From positions 310,001-374,000 of the forward strand of contig CAWINT010000006.1 in assembly GCA_963837515.1 (NCBI GenBank): a stretch of DNA of 64,000 nucleotides, given 5' to 3'. The stretch is from RYN-230 sp963837515 (GTDB lineage Bacteria > Actinomycetota > Actinomycetes > Streptosporangiales > Streptosporangiaceae). The notes under the pieces were generated by a model. It was not told the DNA's origin, did not search any database, and saw nothing but the letters and a program-made list of their open reading frames with translations. Positions 42,602 to 50,400 of the stretch are shown here, one piece after another. Numbering within the stretch: position 1 is the stretch's first letter; every line of letters starts with the position of its first letter. A program made the position numbers and the translations under genes.

Positions 42602-43621
42602 ATGGATCCGGTGCAGGCACTGCGCGACATCGCGTTCCAGCTGGAGCGGGCGGGGGCACCGACGTACCGGGTGCGGGCCTTCCGGCGGGCCGCCCAGGTG
42701 GTCCGCGACCTGCCCGCCGGTGAGCTGGACCAGCGGGTCCGCGCCGGGACGCTGCAGGCGCTGACCGGGATCGGCACCACCACGGCCGAGGTCATCACCC
42801 AGGCGGCGAACGGCCAGCAGCCGGCCTACCTGGCCAAACTCCTGGACGAGGCGGCTGCCTCCCCTAGCACCGGGGCGCGCCGCGGGCCGAGCGCGCTCCG
42901 CGCCGCGCTGCGCGGTGACGGCCATACCCACTCCGACTGGTCCGACGGCGGCAGCCCCCCGGAGGAGATGGCCGAGGCGGCCCGCGAGCTGGGCCACGAA
43001 TGGATCGCGCTCACCGACCACTCGCCGCGGCTGACCGTGGCCAACGGGCTGACCGCCGGGCGGCTGCACGCCCAGCTGGATCTCATCGGCGCGCTCAACG
43101 CCCGGCTGGCGCCGTTCCGGATCCTGACCGGGATCGAGGTGGACGTCCTGGAGGACGGCTCACTCGACCAGCGGGACGACCTGCTGGCCCGGCTCGACGT
43201 CGTGGTGGCCAGCGTGCACTCCAAGCTGCGGATGCCCGCCGGGCCGATGACCGAGCGGATGGTCGTGGCGGTACTCAACCCGCACGTGGACATCCTGGGG
43301 CACTGCACCGGCCGGCTGCTGACCGGCCGGGGACGCCCCGAATCGGAGTTCGACGCAGAGTCGGTCTTCGAAGCGTGCCGCGACGCCGGCGTCGCGGTGG
43401 AGATCAACTGCCGCCCGGAACGCCGTGACCCGCCCGGCCGCCTGCTCCGCCTGGCCGCCGAAATGGGCTGCGTGTTCAGCATCGACACCGACGCGCACGC
43501 CCCTGGCCAGCTCGACTGGCTGGAGAACGGGTGCATCCGCGCCGAAGCGGCCGGGATCACCGCCGACCGGGTGCTGAACACCCGCTCAGCGGCGGACCTG
43601 CTCGCCCGGACCCGCGGCTGA
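42602..43621 (+). CDS. PHP-domain phosphoesterase with N-terminal helix-hairpin-helix (PolX C-half-like)
   Basis: A 339-residue protein. Residues 1-85 form a DNA-polymerase-beta-like helical/HhH region (YRVRAFRRAAQVV, LTGIGTTTAEVI). From about 100 on is a PHP domain with metal ligands in GDGHTHSDWSDGG, WIALTDHSPR, GIEVDVLEDG, VVASVHSKL, VDILGHCTG, EINCRPERRD and IDTDAHAPG. This is the C-terminal half of bacterial PolX without the polymerase palm. ATG 42602 with GGAGG 4 bases upstream. Likely a phosphoesterase or exonuclease in repair. Confidence 0.87.
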   Translation: MDPVQALRDIAFQLERAGAPTYRVRAFRRAAQVVRDLPAGELDQRVRAGTLQALTGIGTTTAEVITQAANGQQPAYLAKLLDEAAASPSTGARRGPSALRAALRGDGHTHSDWSDGGSPPEEMAEAARELGHEWIALTDHSPRLTVANGLTAGRLHAQLDLIGALNARLAPFRILTGIEVDVLEDGSLDQRDDLLARLDVVVASVHSKLRMPAGPMTERMVVAVLNPHVDILGHCTGRLLTGRGRPESEFDAESVFEACRDAGVAVEINCRPERRDPPGRLLRLAAEMGCVFSIDTDAHAPGQLDWLENGCIRAEAAGITADRVLNTRSAADLLARTRG

Positions 43622-43631
43622 GCCCTCCCCC

Positions 43632-43925
43632 TGGGCCCGGCCGCGCTACATCTCGCACCAGATCTTCGACCGCACCAGCATCCTGGCCCTGGTCGAGGCC
43701 AAGTGGGACCTCGCCGCCCGCACCCGGCGGGACGCCACCGCCACCGCCACCGCCAACGCCAACAACATGCTGGACCTGCCCGACCTGTCCGCGGCCGCCT
43801 TCGCGACCCCGCCCAAGCTGGCCAAACCGCTGGTCGGCACCGATCCGGGTGCCCTTGCCTGCCTGGTCACCGGGCCGGGCACGATACCGGCGGCCGGCTC
43901 GGTGAGCCCCGCCCCGGGCCGAGCA
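43632..43925 (+). pseudogene. 3' relic of a phospholipase C/phosphoesterase-family gene
   Basis: Right after the PHP gene an open frame reads RYISHQIFDRTSILALVEAK, WDLAARTRRDATA and NNMLDLPDLSAAAFATPP, which is the C-terminal signature of bacterial phospholipase C/phosphoesterase proteins (FDHTSIL..IE..W.L..LT.RD). No N-terminal catalytic part and no start are present; the frame drifts into the next gene without a stop. I interpret it as a deletion remnant. Confidence 0.7.
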
Positions 43926-44007
43926 GCCCGGCACGCCGCGGCCCGGCGCCGGCGCCGGCGCCCTGGCAGAATCGGGGCAGCGGTCAGCGGACTCGAAAGG
44001 CGGGCGG

Positions 44008-44763
44008 ATGACACCAGTTGCCGTGATCACCGGGGCAAGCAGCGGGATCGGCGCGGCCACCGCGGCGAAGCTGGCCGAAGCCGGCTACCACGTCGTGCTG
44101 GCCGCCCGGCGCTCGGACCGGATCGAGGAACTGGCCGAGCAGATCCGCGGCCGCGGCGGCCAGGCCGACCCGGTGGTGCTGGATGTGACCGACCGGGAAG
44201 CGGCCATCGCGTTCGCCGGCCGCCTGGACCGCTGCGACGTGCTGGTCAACAACGCGGGCGGCGCGTTCGGCGCGGACACCGTCGCGGACGGCGACCCGGC
44301 CGACTGGCAGGCCATGTACGACGTGAACGTGCTCGGCACGCTGCACGTGACCCAGGCGCTGCTGCCCAAGCTGATTGCCAGCGGGGCGGGGACCATCGTG
44401 GTCATGTCCTCCACCGCCGGCTTCGTCGCTTATGAGGGTGGCGGCGGCTACGCCGCGGCCAAGCACGCCGAGCACGCGATGGCCGCGACGCTGCGGCTGG
44501 AACTGTACGACCAGCCGGTCCGGATCATCGAGATCGCGCCCGGCATGGTGCGCACCGACGAGTTCGCGGTCATCCGCTACCGGGGCGACGCGGCCAAGGC
44601 CGCTGCCGTGTACGCCGGGGTGGCCGAGCCGCTCACCGCCGACGACGTGGCCGACACCGTGGCCTGGGCGGTGACCCGGCCGCCGCACGTCAACGTCAAC
44701 CTGCTGGTGCTCCGCCCGCGGGCCCAGGCCGCCCAGCACAAGGTGCACCGCCTGCCTGGCTGA
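44008..44763 (+). CDS. short-chain dehydrogenase/reductase
   Basis: A 251-residue SDR. Cofactor motif VAVITGASSGIGAATAAKLAE, NNAG at LVNNAGGAFGAD, catalytic Ser in VVMSSTAGFVAYEG and Tyr-Lys in GGYAAAKHAEHA. The Arg-rich segment after the second strand (AARRSDR) suggests NADP preference. The C-terminal VAEPLTADDVADTVAWAVTRPPHVNVNLLVLRPRAQA resembles YdfG-type hydroxy-acid dehydrogenases. Substrate not deducible. Followed by a 50-bp palindrome. Confidence 0.9.
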   Translation: MTPVAVITGASSGIGAATAAKLAEAGYHVVLAARRSDRIEELAEQIRGRGGQADPVVLDVTDREAAIAFAGRLDRCDVLVNNAGGAFGADTVADGDPADWQAMYDVNVLGTLHVTQALLPKLIASGAGTIVVMSSTAGFVAYEGGGGYAAAKHAEHAMAATLRLELYDQPVRIIEIAPGMVRTDEFAVIRYRGDAAKAAAVYAGVAEPLTADDVADTVAWAVTRPPHVNVNLLVLRPRAQAAQHKVHRLPG

Positions 44764-44775
44764 CCCCCGATTCCG

Positions 44776-44825
44776 TCAGCGGTGTCGATTACCCCCCGGA
44801 TCCGGGGGGTAATCGACACCGCTGA
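44776..44825. terminator. 50-bp perfect palindrome between convergent genes
   Basis: Two 25-base arms without a loop; left arm begins TCAGCGGTGTCGATTACC and the centre is CCGGATCCGG. Lies 12 bp after the SDR stop and before the convergent HAD gene, in the same kind of position as the palindrome at 4093-4140, though the sequences differ. Confidence 0.7.
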
Positions 44826-44827
44826 GC

Positions 44828-44970
44828 GATCCGCGGCGGGCGCGGCGGGCGCGGAAGCGGCGGGCGCGGCGGGCGCGGAAGCGGCGGGCGCGGAAGCGGC
44901 GGGCGCGGAAGCGGCGGGCGCGGCGGGCGCGGAAGCGGCGGGCGCGGCGGGGGCGGCGGGGGCGGAAGCG
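44828..44970. repeat. GC-rich microsatellite-like array
   Basis: Irregular array of GGCGGGCGC and GGAAGCGGC units (period 9 and 6), directly downstream of the HAD stop on the minus strand. No gene is visible in it. Confidence 0.85.
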
Positions 44971-44971
44971 G

Positions 44972-45625
44972 TTACCGGGCGGCGCTGCGCAGCGGCCAGG
45001 TGACGGCGGAGAGGTCGGTGACCACCAGGTCGGCGCCGGCGAGGTCGGCGGCCTCGTGAGTGGTGGTCACCGCCACGCAGTAGGCGCCGGCCGCCTTGGC
45101 CGCGGCCACGCCGGCGGGCGCGTCCTCGAACACCACGCAGCCCGCGGGCGGGAAGCCCAGCGCGGCGCAGGCGGCCCGGTACCCCTCCGGGTCGGGCTTG
45201 CCCACCCGGACGTCCTCGGCCGTCACCACCACGGCGAAGGACTTCCAGACGCCCAGGTCCCGCAGGGTCCGTTCGGCATAACGGCGGCCCGCGGAGGTGA
45301 CGAGGCCGAGCGGGACGCCAGCCACCGCCAGCGTGCGGATCAGCTCGACCGCGCCGGGCAGCGGGCGCAGCGGCGAGTGGTGCGGGGCGTGGAAATGCTC
45401 GCTGGAGGCCGCCATCAGCTCAGCCGGATCGTGCCCGGGCAACCGCTCCCGGAGCAGGCCGTGCATGTCGATCCCGCGGCGGCCCACGAACGACCTGATC
45501 AGCGCCTCGTCCGGGGGGATACCACGGGCGGCGAACACCTGCAGCCAGCTCTCCCGGCTGCGCGTCTCACTGTCGATGAGGGTGCCGTCCAGATCGAAGA
45601 CGGCCGCGGCGAACGGGCCCGGCAT
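44972..45625 (-). CDS. HAD hydrolase, beta-phosphoglucomutase-like (subfamily IA)
   Basis: A 217-residue phosphatase or phosphomutase. Motif I FAAAVFDLDGTLIDSE, cap domain, motif II PLGLVTSAGRRYAE, Lys in VRVGKPDPEGYRAAC, motif III VVFEDAPAGVAAAKAAGA. ATG 45625 overlaps the SIS gene stop (TGATG), so it is the last gene of the nagA-SIS-HAD operon. A sugar-phosphate substrate is likely from this context. Confidence 0.88.
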   Translation of the reverse strand: MPGPFAAAVFDLDGTLIDSETRSRESWLQVFAARGIPPDEALIRSFVGRRGIDMHGLLRERLPGHDPAELMAASSEHFHAPHHSPLRPLPGAVELIRTLAVAGVPLGLVTSAGRRYAERTLRDLGVWKSFAVVVTAEDVRVGKPDPEGYRAACAALGFPPAGCVVFEDAPAGVAAAKAAGAYCVAVTTTHEAADLAGADLVVTDLSAVTWPLRSAAR

Positions 45626-46761
45626 CACGCGGTCTGGGTGACCTTGGACAGCCCGCGCGGGCTGTCCGGGTCGATGCCGAGCCGCCGGGACAGCGCCTCG
45701 GTCAGCAGCTGGCCGGGCACGATCAGGCCGAGCGGGGCCAGCCACTCCGGCAGCCGCGGGCCGGGCACCGCCCGGCTGCTGACCGCGGCCAGCCCGGGGC
45801 CGCCGCCGATCGCGTAGGCCCGCGCCCCGGCCGCGACCACCCGCCGGGCCAGCTCGATGCTGCCCGGCAGGGCGGGCCCGGAGTCGGCGGCCACGATGAT
45901 GGCCGGGGTCCGCGCGTCCACCACCGCGATCGGGCCGTGCAGCAGGTCCGCCCAGGACAGCCCCATGGCGTGCAGGTAACACGCCTCCTTGAGCTTGAGC
46001 GCGAGTTCCAGGGCGGCCGCGTACGCGTGCCCCCGGCCGGAGACCACGACTCCCGTGGCTGGCGAGGGGGGGCGCGCCGAAGGTGCGTCCCCGCCGGGCG
46101 GCCCATCCCGGAGGGTTCCGGGGGGCCGTCCCCCCGGGCCGACGCTGAGCTCAGCCACGATCGGCTCCAGCTCGGTGTCGAGGCCGTCGGCCAGCATCCG
46201 CTCGATCTCGTCCGGCGCGCCGCGCAGCAGCCCCGGGTCGAAGTCGGCGCCGAGCCCGAGGGCCAGCACCGCCAGCGCGGCCAGCTGGGTGGTGAAGGTC
46301 TTGGTGGCGGGCACCGCGCGTTCCGGCCCGGCCCGGGTGACCAGGGCCAGGTCCGCGGCGGCGGCCAGCGCGGAGCCGTCCCGGTTGGTGATCCCGACCG
46401 TCCGCGCGCCGCAGCCCCGGGCCCAGGCCAGGGTCTCGACGATCTCCGCGGTCTCCCCGGACTGGGACAGCGCCACGGCCAGCACGCCGGACAGGTCGAG
46501 CCGGCGGTGGTACGCGGTAGCGATCGACGGGGACGCCAGCGTGGCCAGCACCCCGGCCTGCGCCTGCAGCAGGTAGCCGCCGTACACCGCCGCGTTGTCG
46601 GAGGTCCCGCGGGCGATGAACAGGACCTGCCGGCCGTCGCCCGCCAGCTGGGCCACGTCGCGGGCCTGCGGCAGCAAGGCGTCCAGGGTGGCGCGCAGCG
46701 CGGCCGGCTGCTCCGCGATCTCGGCCCGCATCGCGGTGGGTTCCGTCATGCCAGCCGTCAC
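45625..46761 (-). CDS. SIS-domain sugar isomerase/deaminase (GlmS C-half-like)
   Basis: A 378-residue protein with two SIS domains, like the isomerase half of glucosamine-6-phosphate synthase: VLFIARGTSDNAAVYGGYLLQ, AVALSQSGETAEIV, VPATKTFTTQLAAL, then GRGHAYAAALELALKLKEACYLHAMGLSWADLLHGP. Between the two domains an in-frame palindromic element adds about 28 residues (PGGRPPGTLRDGPPGGDAPS...). Next to nagA it probably deaminates glucosamine-6-phosphate to fructose-6-phosphate (NagB-II role). Start GTG 46761 overlaps the nagA stop as GTGA; ATG 46749 is an alternative. Confidence 0.85.
   Translation of the reverse strand: MTAGMTEPTAMRAEIAEQPAALRATLDALLPQARDVAQLAGDGRQVLFIARGTSDNAAVYGGYLLQAQAGVLATLASPSIATAYHRRLDLSGVLAVALSQSGETAEIVETLAWARGCGARTVGITNRDGSALAAAADLALVTRAGPERAVPATKTFTTQLAALAVLALGLGADFDPGLLRGAPDEIERMLADGLDTELEPIVAELSVGPGGRPPGTLRDGPPGGDAPSARPPSPATGVVVSGRGHAYAAALELALKLKEACYLHAMGLSWADLLHGPIAVVDARTPAIIVAADSGPALPGSIELARRVVAAGARAYAIGGGPGLAAVSSRAVPGPRLPEWLAPLGLIVPGQLLTEALSRRLGIDPDSPRGLSKVTQTA
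46057..46138. repeat. palindromic repeat element inside the SIS gene
   Basis: On the coding strand: GGGGGGACGGCCCCCC hairpin, spacer, then GGGGACGCACCTTCGGCGCG and CCCCCCCTCGCCAGCC. The same order of motifs occurs at 49768 and 54518. It is translated in frame without stop. Confidence 0.75.
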
Positions 46762-47918
46762 GGGTACACCCTCTCACCATCGACCCAGGTTCCGGCCGTC
46801 CGCAGGTCGTCGTCGAGCCACACCAGGTCGGCCGCCGCACCGGGGGCGAGGCGGCCCAGCTCCGGCCGGCCGATCAGGTCGGCCGGTACCCGGGACGCGG
46901 CCGCCACCGCGGCGGCCAGCCCGTCCTGGGGGGCCAGCACCGCCACCATGTTCGCCACCGCCCGGTCGATCCGCAACGCCGAACCGGCCAGCCCGCCGTC
47001 GGCCCGGCGCGGCGGCACGCCGTCGCCAGGCGGCAGCGTGATCGGCTCCCCGCCCAGCAGGTACTCCCCCGGCGGCATGCCCGCACACGCGGCCGCGTCG
47101 GTGACCAGGCAAATCCGCCCCGGCGCGGCGGTGAACGCCACCGCGCAGTTGGCCGTGGCCACGTGGTGGGTGTCCACGATCAGGCCGCTGGTCAGCCGGG
47201 GGTCGGCCAGCGCCTGGCCGGCCACACCCGGCTCGCGGGACTTCACCGACGGCTGCGCGTTGAACAGGTGGGTGACCATCCGGGCCCCGGCCCCGGCGGC
47301 CGCCGCGACCTGGGCCGCGGTCGCGTCGCTGTGGCCCACGCTGACCAGCACCCCCGCCCCGGCCACCTGGCCGACCGCGGCCAGCCCGCCGTCCATCTCG
47401 GGGGCCAGGGTGACCAGCCGGAGCAGGCCCGCTCCGGCGGCCAGCAGCTCGTCCAGCGCGGCCGGCGACGGCGCCGCAATCCAGTCCGGGTTGTGCGCGC
47501 CGCGCCGGGCCGGCGAGATGAACGGGCCTTCCAGGTGCACGCCGAGCACCCGCGCACCGCGCCACCTCCGCTCCGGCAGAAAGCGCCCAACGGCCCTCAG
47601 GGCGCCGGTCAGCTCGCCCAGCGGCGCGGTGATGAAGGTGGGCAGGAACGCCGTGCAGCCGGTGGCCGGCAGCCGCTCGATCACGGTGGCCCAGCCGGCC
47701 GGGTCGGCGGCCTGCATCTCCACCCCGAAGTACCCGTTGACCTGGAGGTCCACCAGGCCGGGGGCGAGGATGCCGGTGTCCAGCTCCAGGTCCGGCCGGC
47801 CCGGCGGCCGGCCCTGGCCGGCCGCCGTGATCCGGCCGCCGTCGGTCTGTACGTACCCGGGGGCCAGGACGCCGGTCCCGGCGAGCGCCGGGACCACCCG
47901 GGGGGCGGTGATGATCAC
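46758..47918 (-). CDS. nagA: N-acetylglucosamine-6-phosphate deacetylase
   Basis: A 386-residue amidohydrolase. Landmarks: GILAPGLVDLQVNGYFGVEM, metal-binding Glu in GVHLEGPFISPARRGAHNPD, His in VSVGHSDAT and MVTHLFNAQPS, catalytic Asp in CLVTDAAACAG, and the C-terminal LGRLAPGAAADLVWLDDDL. It yields glucosamine-6-phosphate and acetate from GlcNAc-6-P. GTG 47918 start overlaps the stop of an aldo/keto reductase relic; its own stop overlaps the SIS gene. Confidence 0.93.
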   Translation of the reverse strand: MIITAPRVVPALAGTGVLAPGYVQTDGGRITAAGQGRPPGRPDLELDTGILAPGLVDLQVNGYFGVEMQAADPAGWATVIERLPATGCTAFLPTFITAPLGELTGALRAVGRFLPERRWRGARVLGVHLEGPFISPARRGAHNPDWIAAPSPAALDELLAAGAGLLRLVTLAPEMDGGLAAVGQVAGAGVLVSVGHSDATAAQVAAAAGAGARMVTHLFNAQPSVKSREPGVAGQALADPRLTSGLIVDTHHVATANCAVAFTAAPGRICLVTDAAACAGMPPGEYLLGGEPITLPPGDGVPPRRADGGLAGSALRIDRAVANMVAVLAPQDGLAAAVAAASRVPADLIGRPELGRLAPGAAADLVWLDDDLRTAGTWVDGERVYP

Positions 47919-48180
47919 CGGCCGATGCGGGCCATGAACTCGGCCGGGTAGCGCTCCCCGGCCGCCGCGTCCCGCGGTACCGCGCTCTCCAGCGCCGCCA
48001 GGTCCCCGGGGGCCAGCCGCAGGTCCGCCGCGGCCGCGCCGCTCAGGTCCGGGGCGCGGTGCGAGGTGGCCACCGATTCCGCGTCGCCCGGGGTGCCGCA
48101 GGACTGGCTCATCCCCATGCGGCCGAGCCCGACTTCACTGACGGTGATCCCGAGCCGAGCCCGAGCGTGCGCGTTCGCAT
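47915..48180 (-). pseudogene. aldo/keto reductase relic (frameshift and internal deletion)
   Basis: ATG 48180 begins MRTRTLG, the usual start of these reductases; a frameshift then leads to LGITVSEVGLGRMGMSQSCG, still N-terminal AKR sequence. About 15 residues later the frame jumps directly to LRLAPGDLAALESAVPRDAA and GERYPAEFMARIGR, the AKR C-terminus. Roughly 230 residues of barrel are missing. The stop overlaps the nagA GTG as GTGA, suggesting an ancestral operon gene that decayed while keeping translational coupling. Confidence 0.85.
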
Positions 48181-48322
48181 CAGTGGCCGCCCCTTCACGC
48201 GGATCCGTGGCCGGGCTCACATTACTAAGCACCGAATGTCCCCCTCGGAGGTGGGGAGGGTGGGGATGGCTGTCATGATGAACGGACCGCGTAGGGGTAC
48301 CGAGGCGGGGGAGGATCAGCAC

Positions 48323-50071
48323 ATGCCTGCGTTCGACGTGGTCGTGCTCGGCGGGGGGACCTCCGGGATGCTCATCGCCGTGGAGGTGGCCCGCGCGGGC
48401 CGCGCAACGGCGCTGGTGGAAGCGGGGCTGGTCGGCGGCGAGGCGCCCTACCTGGCCGATCTGCCCGCCAAGTCGCTGCTCCAGTCCGCCCGGCGGGGCG
48501 AGACCTGGGAGCACGCCGTGGCCCGCCGCGATGAGATGGCCGGGCACCTGGTGGACACGGTGGCCACCGCCCAGCTGGCCGAGGCCGGGGTCACCCTGCT
48601 GCGCGGCACCGGCCGGGTCACCCGGCCCGGCACGGTGGTGGTGCAGCCGAACCCGCCCGGCGCGGCCGCCGCGCCCGGCCGGGGGCCGGTGACGCTGACC
48701 TACCAGGACCTCGTGCTGGCCACCGGCAGCGAACCGGTGGCACCCCCGGTCGAAGGTCTCACCGACGTCCCGACCTGGACCAGCGCCGAAGCGCTGACCT
48801 GCCCGGACCTTCCCCGGCGGCTGGTCGTGCTGGGCGCCGGGCCGGTGGGCTGCGAGCTGGCGCAGATCTACGCGGCGTTCGGCTCCCAGGTCACGTTGCT
48901 GGAGGGCGAGCCGCACGTGCTGCCGGCGGAAGCGGCGTTCACCGGGGAGATCCTGGGTGACGCGCTGCGCCGGACCGGCGTGGATCTGCGGCTCGGCTCC
49001 CCGGTGGTGAAGGCGGAGACCACCGACACCCGGCTCGCGCTCACCCTGGCCGACGGCGCCCGGATCGAGGCCGACCGGGTGCTGCTGGCCACCGGCCGCC
49101 GCCCCCGGGTCAGCGGGCTGGGGCTGGACACCCTCGGGGCCGGGCCGGCGCTGCCGCTGGACGGAACCTGCCGGGTGCTGCCGCCGCCGGGCCCGGCCCC
49201 GAGGGTGTCCAGCCGGAAGGACCCGGGGCGGGTGTGGGCCGCCGGGGATGTCACCGCGGTGGCGCCGTACACGCACACCGCCCGGTACCAGGCCCGGATC
49301 GTGGCGGCCAACATCCTGGGCGGCAACCGCAGCGCCGACTACCGCGCGGTGCCGCGCACGGTCTACACCTCGCCGTCGGTGTATGCCGTCGGGATGTCCC
49401 CCGCGCTGGCCGCGAGCGCCGGGGTGGACCTGGTGACGGTCAGCTTCGACCTGGCCGAGACGCCCAGGGCCACCGTGGAGGACGACGACCGGGGCCGGGT
49501 GGAGCTGTACGCGGACGGCGCCCGGGACGGGATGCTGGTCGGCGCGGCCGCGGTCGGCCCGAACGCGGAGGAGTGGATGGGCGAGGTGACCCTGGCCATC
49601 CGGGCCGGGGTGCCGCTCGACGTGTTCGCCGACGTGGTGCACGCCTTCCCGACCTACGGGGAGGCCGTCGGGGCGGCGTTGCGCCAGCTGGCCGACCGGG
49701 GGCTGGCGGAGCGGGCGCTGGCCGACCGGGGACTCGCCCAGGCCGTCACGGCCTACACGGTGCTGGCCCGGGGGGACGACCCCCCGGCATCCGCCCACTC
49801 GGGGAGGACACGCCTTCGGCGCACCTCCCCTCACCGGCGGATAACCGCGGGCTGGCCCGGGGGACGACCCCCGGGCCAGCGCCCACTCGGGGAGGACACG
49901 CCTTCGGCGCACCTCCCCTCACCGGCGGATAACCGCGGGGGTGACAACCTGACGGAGAACGCCGCGGGCAAGACCGTCCTGGGCGCGTCGGCGATGGTGG
50001 CACAATCCCCGGTGGCGGGGAACGCGGTTCCCGAGACCGCCGGGGCCCCACGGGAGAAGGGCAGCCAATGA
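48323..50071 (+). CDS. FAD/NAD(P) oxidoreductase of the dihydrolipoamide-dehydrogenase family lacking the redox cysteines
   Basis: A 582-residue protein. FAD fold FDVVVLGGGTSGMLIAVEVA, NAD fold RLVVLGAGPVGCELAQIYAAFGSQVTLLE, and GRVWAAGDVTAVAPYTHTARYQ, then the dimerisation domain ending VVHAFPTYGEAVGAAL with the His of the HxxxxE pair. The disulfide segment reads VGGEAPYLADLPAKSLL: both Cys of CxxxxC are replaced (A, D). The last ~100 residues are an extension built from two 88-bp palindromic elements plus an unrelated tail. ATG 48323 with GGGGGAGG upstream. Stop overlaps the next gene (ATGA). Confidence 0.85.
   Translation: MPAFDVVVLGGGTSGMLIAVEVARAGRATALVEAGLVGGEAPYLADLPAKSLLQSARRGETWEHAVARRDEMAGHLVDTVATAQLAEAGVTLLRGTGRVTRPGTVVVQPNPPGAAAAPGRGPVTLTYQDLVLATGSEPVAPPVEGLTDVPTWTSAEALTCPDLPRRLVVLGAGPVGCELAQIYAAFGSQVTLLEGEPHVLPAEAAFTGEILGDALRRTGVDLRLGSPVVKAETTDTRLALTLADGARIEADRVLLATGRRPRVSGLGLDTLGAGPALPLDGTCRVLPPPGPAPRVSSRKDPGRVWAAGDVTAVAPYTHTARYQARIVAANILGGNRSADYRAVPRTVYTSPSVYAVGMSPALAASAGVDLVTVSFDLAETPRATVEDDDRGRVELYADGARDGMLVGAAAVGPNAEEWMGEVTLAIRAGVPLDVFADVVHAFPTYGEAVGAALRQLADRGLAERALADRGLAQAVTAYTVLARGDDPPASAHSGRTRLRRTSPHRRITAGWPGGRPPGQRPLGEDTPSAHLPSPADNRGGDNLTENAAGKTVLGASAMVAQSPVAGNAVPETAGAPREKGSQ
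49768..49940. repeat. two tandem palindromic repeat elements (88-bp period) inside a CDS
   Basis: Each copy: GGGGGACGACCCCC hairpin, GCCCACTCGGGGAGGACACG, CCTTCGGCGCACCTCCCC, TCACCGGCGGATAACCGCGG. The copies are in different reading frames (RGDDPPASAHS then GGRPPGQRPLGEDTPSAHL), both open. Period and segment order match the intergenic copies at 23338-23509 in reverse complement. Confidence 0.85.
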
Positions 50072-50271
50072 GCGAGCTCAGCTGGGATTCCAGTGAGGAC
50101 ATCGAGGCGCCAACGGAGGACGCCGTGGAGCAGCGGCAGCCGCTGCCCAACGAGCCGGAGGAAGCGGAGGAGCCGGAGGACAACTTCGACCTGCCGGCCG
50201 AGGCGGACGAGGCCGACGCGGCCGAGCAGCACCGGGAAATCCATGAGGACGACGAGGACAGTTACCGCTGA
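50068..50271 (+). CDS. small acidic hypothetical protein
   Basis: A 67-residue, strongly acidic protein (MSELSWDSSEDIEAPTEDAV, then many Glu/Asp, ending HEDDEDSYR), predicted disordered. ATG lies in the ATGA overlap with the oxidoreductase; GAGAAGGG upstream acts as ribosome binding site. Family not recognised. Confidence 0.6.
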   Translation: MSELSWDSSEDIEAPTEDAVEQRQPLPNEPEEAEEPEDNFDLPAEADEADAAEQHREIHEDDEDSYR

Positions 50272-50400
50272 CCGGCGGCGCCCCGGCGGGCGGGCCGGGG
50301 GCTGCGTCACCCTCTGTTACCCGTCTCGGCGCCTTAGTGCGGTCGTAGGATGGCCTGCATCCGGTGGAATTGCCGCCGGCCAGACGCATCGGAGAGTCTC

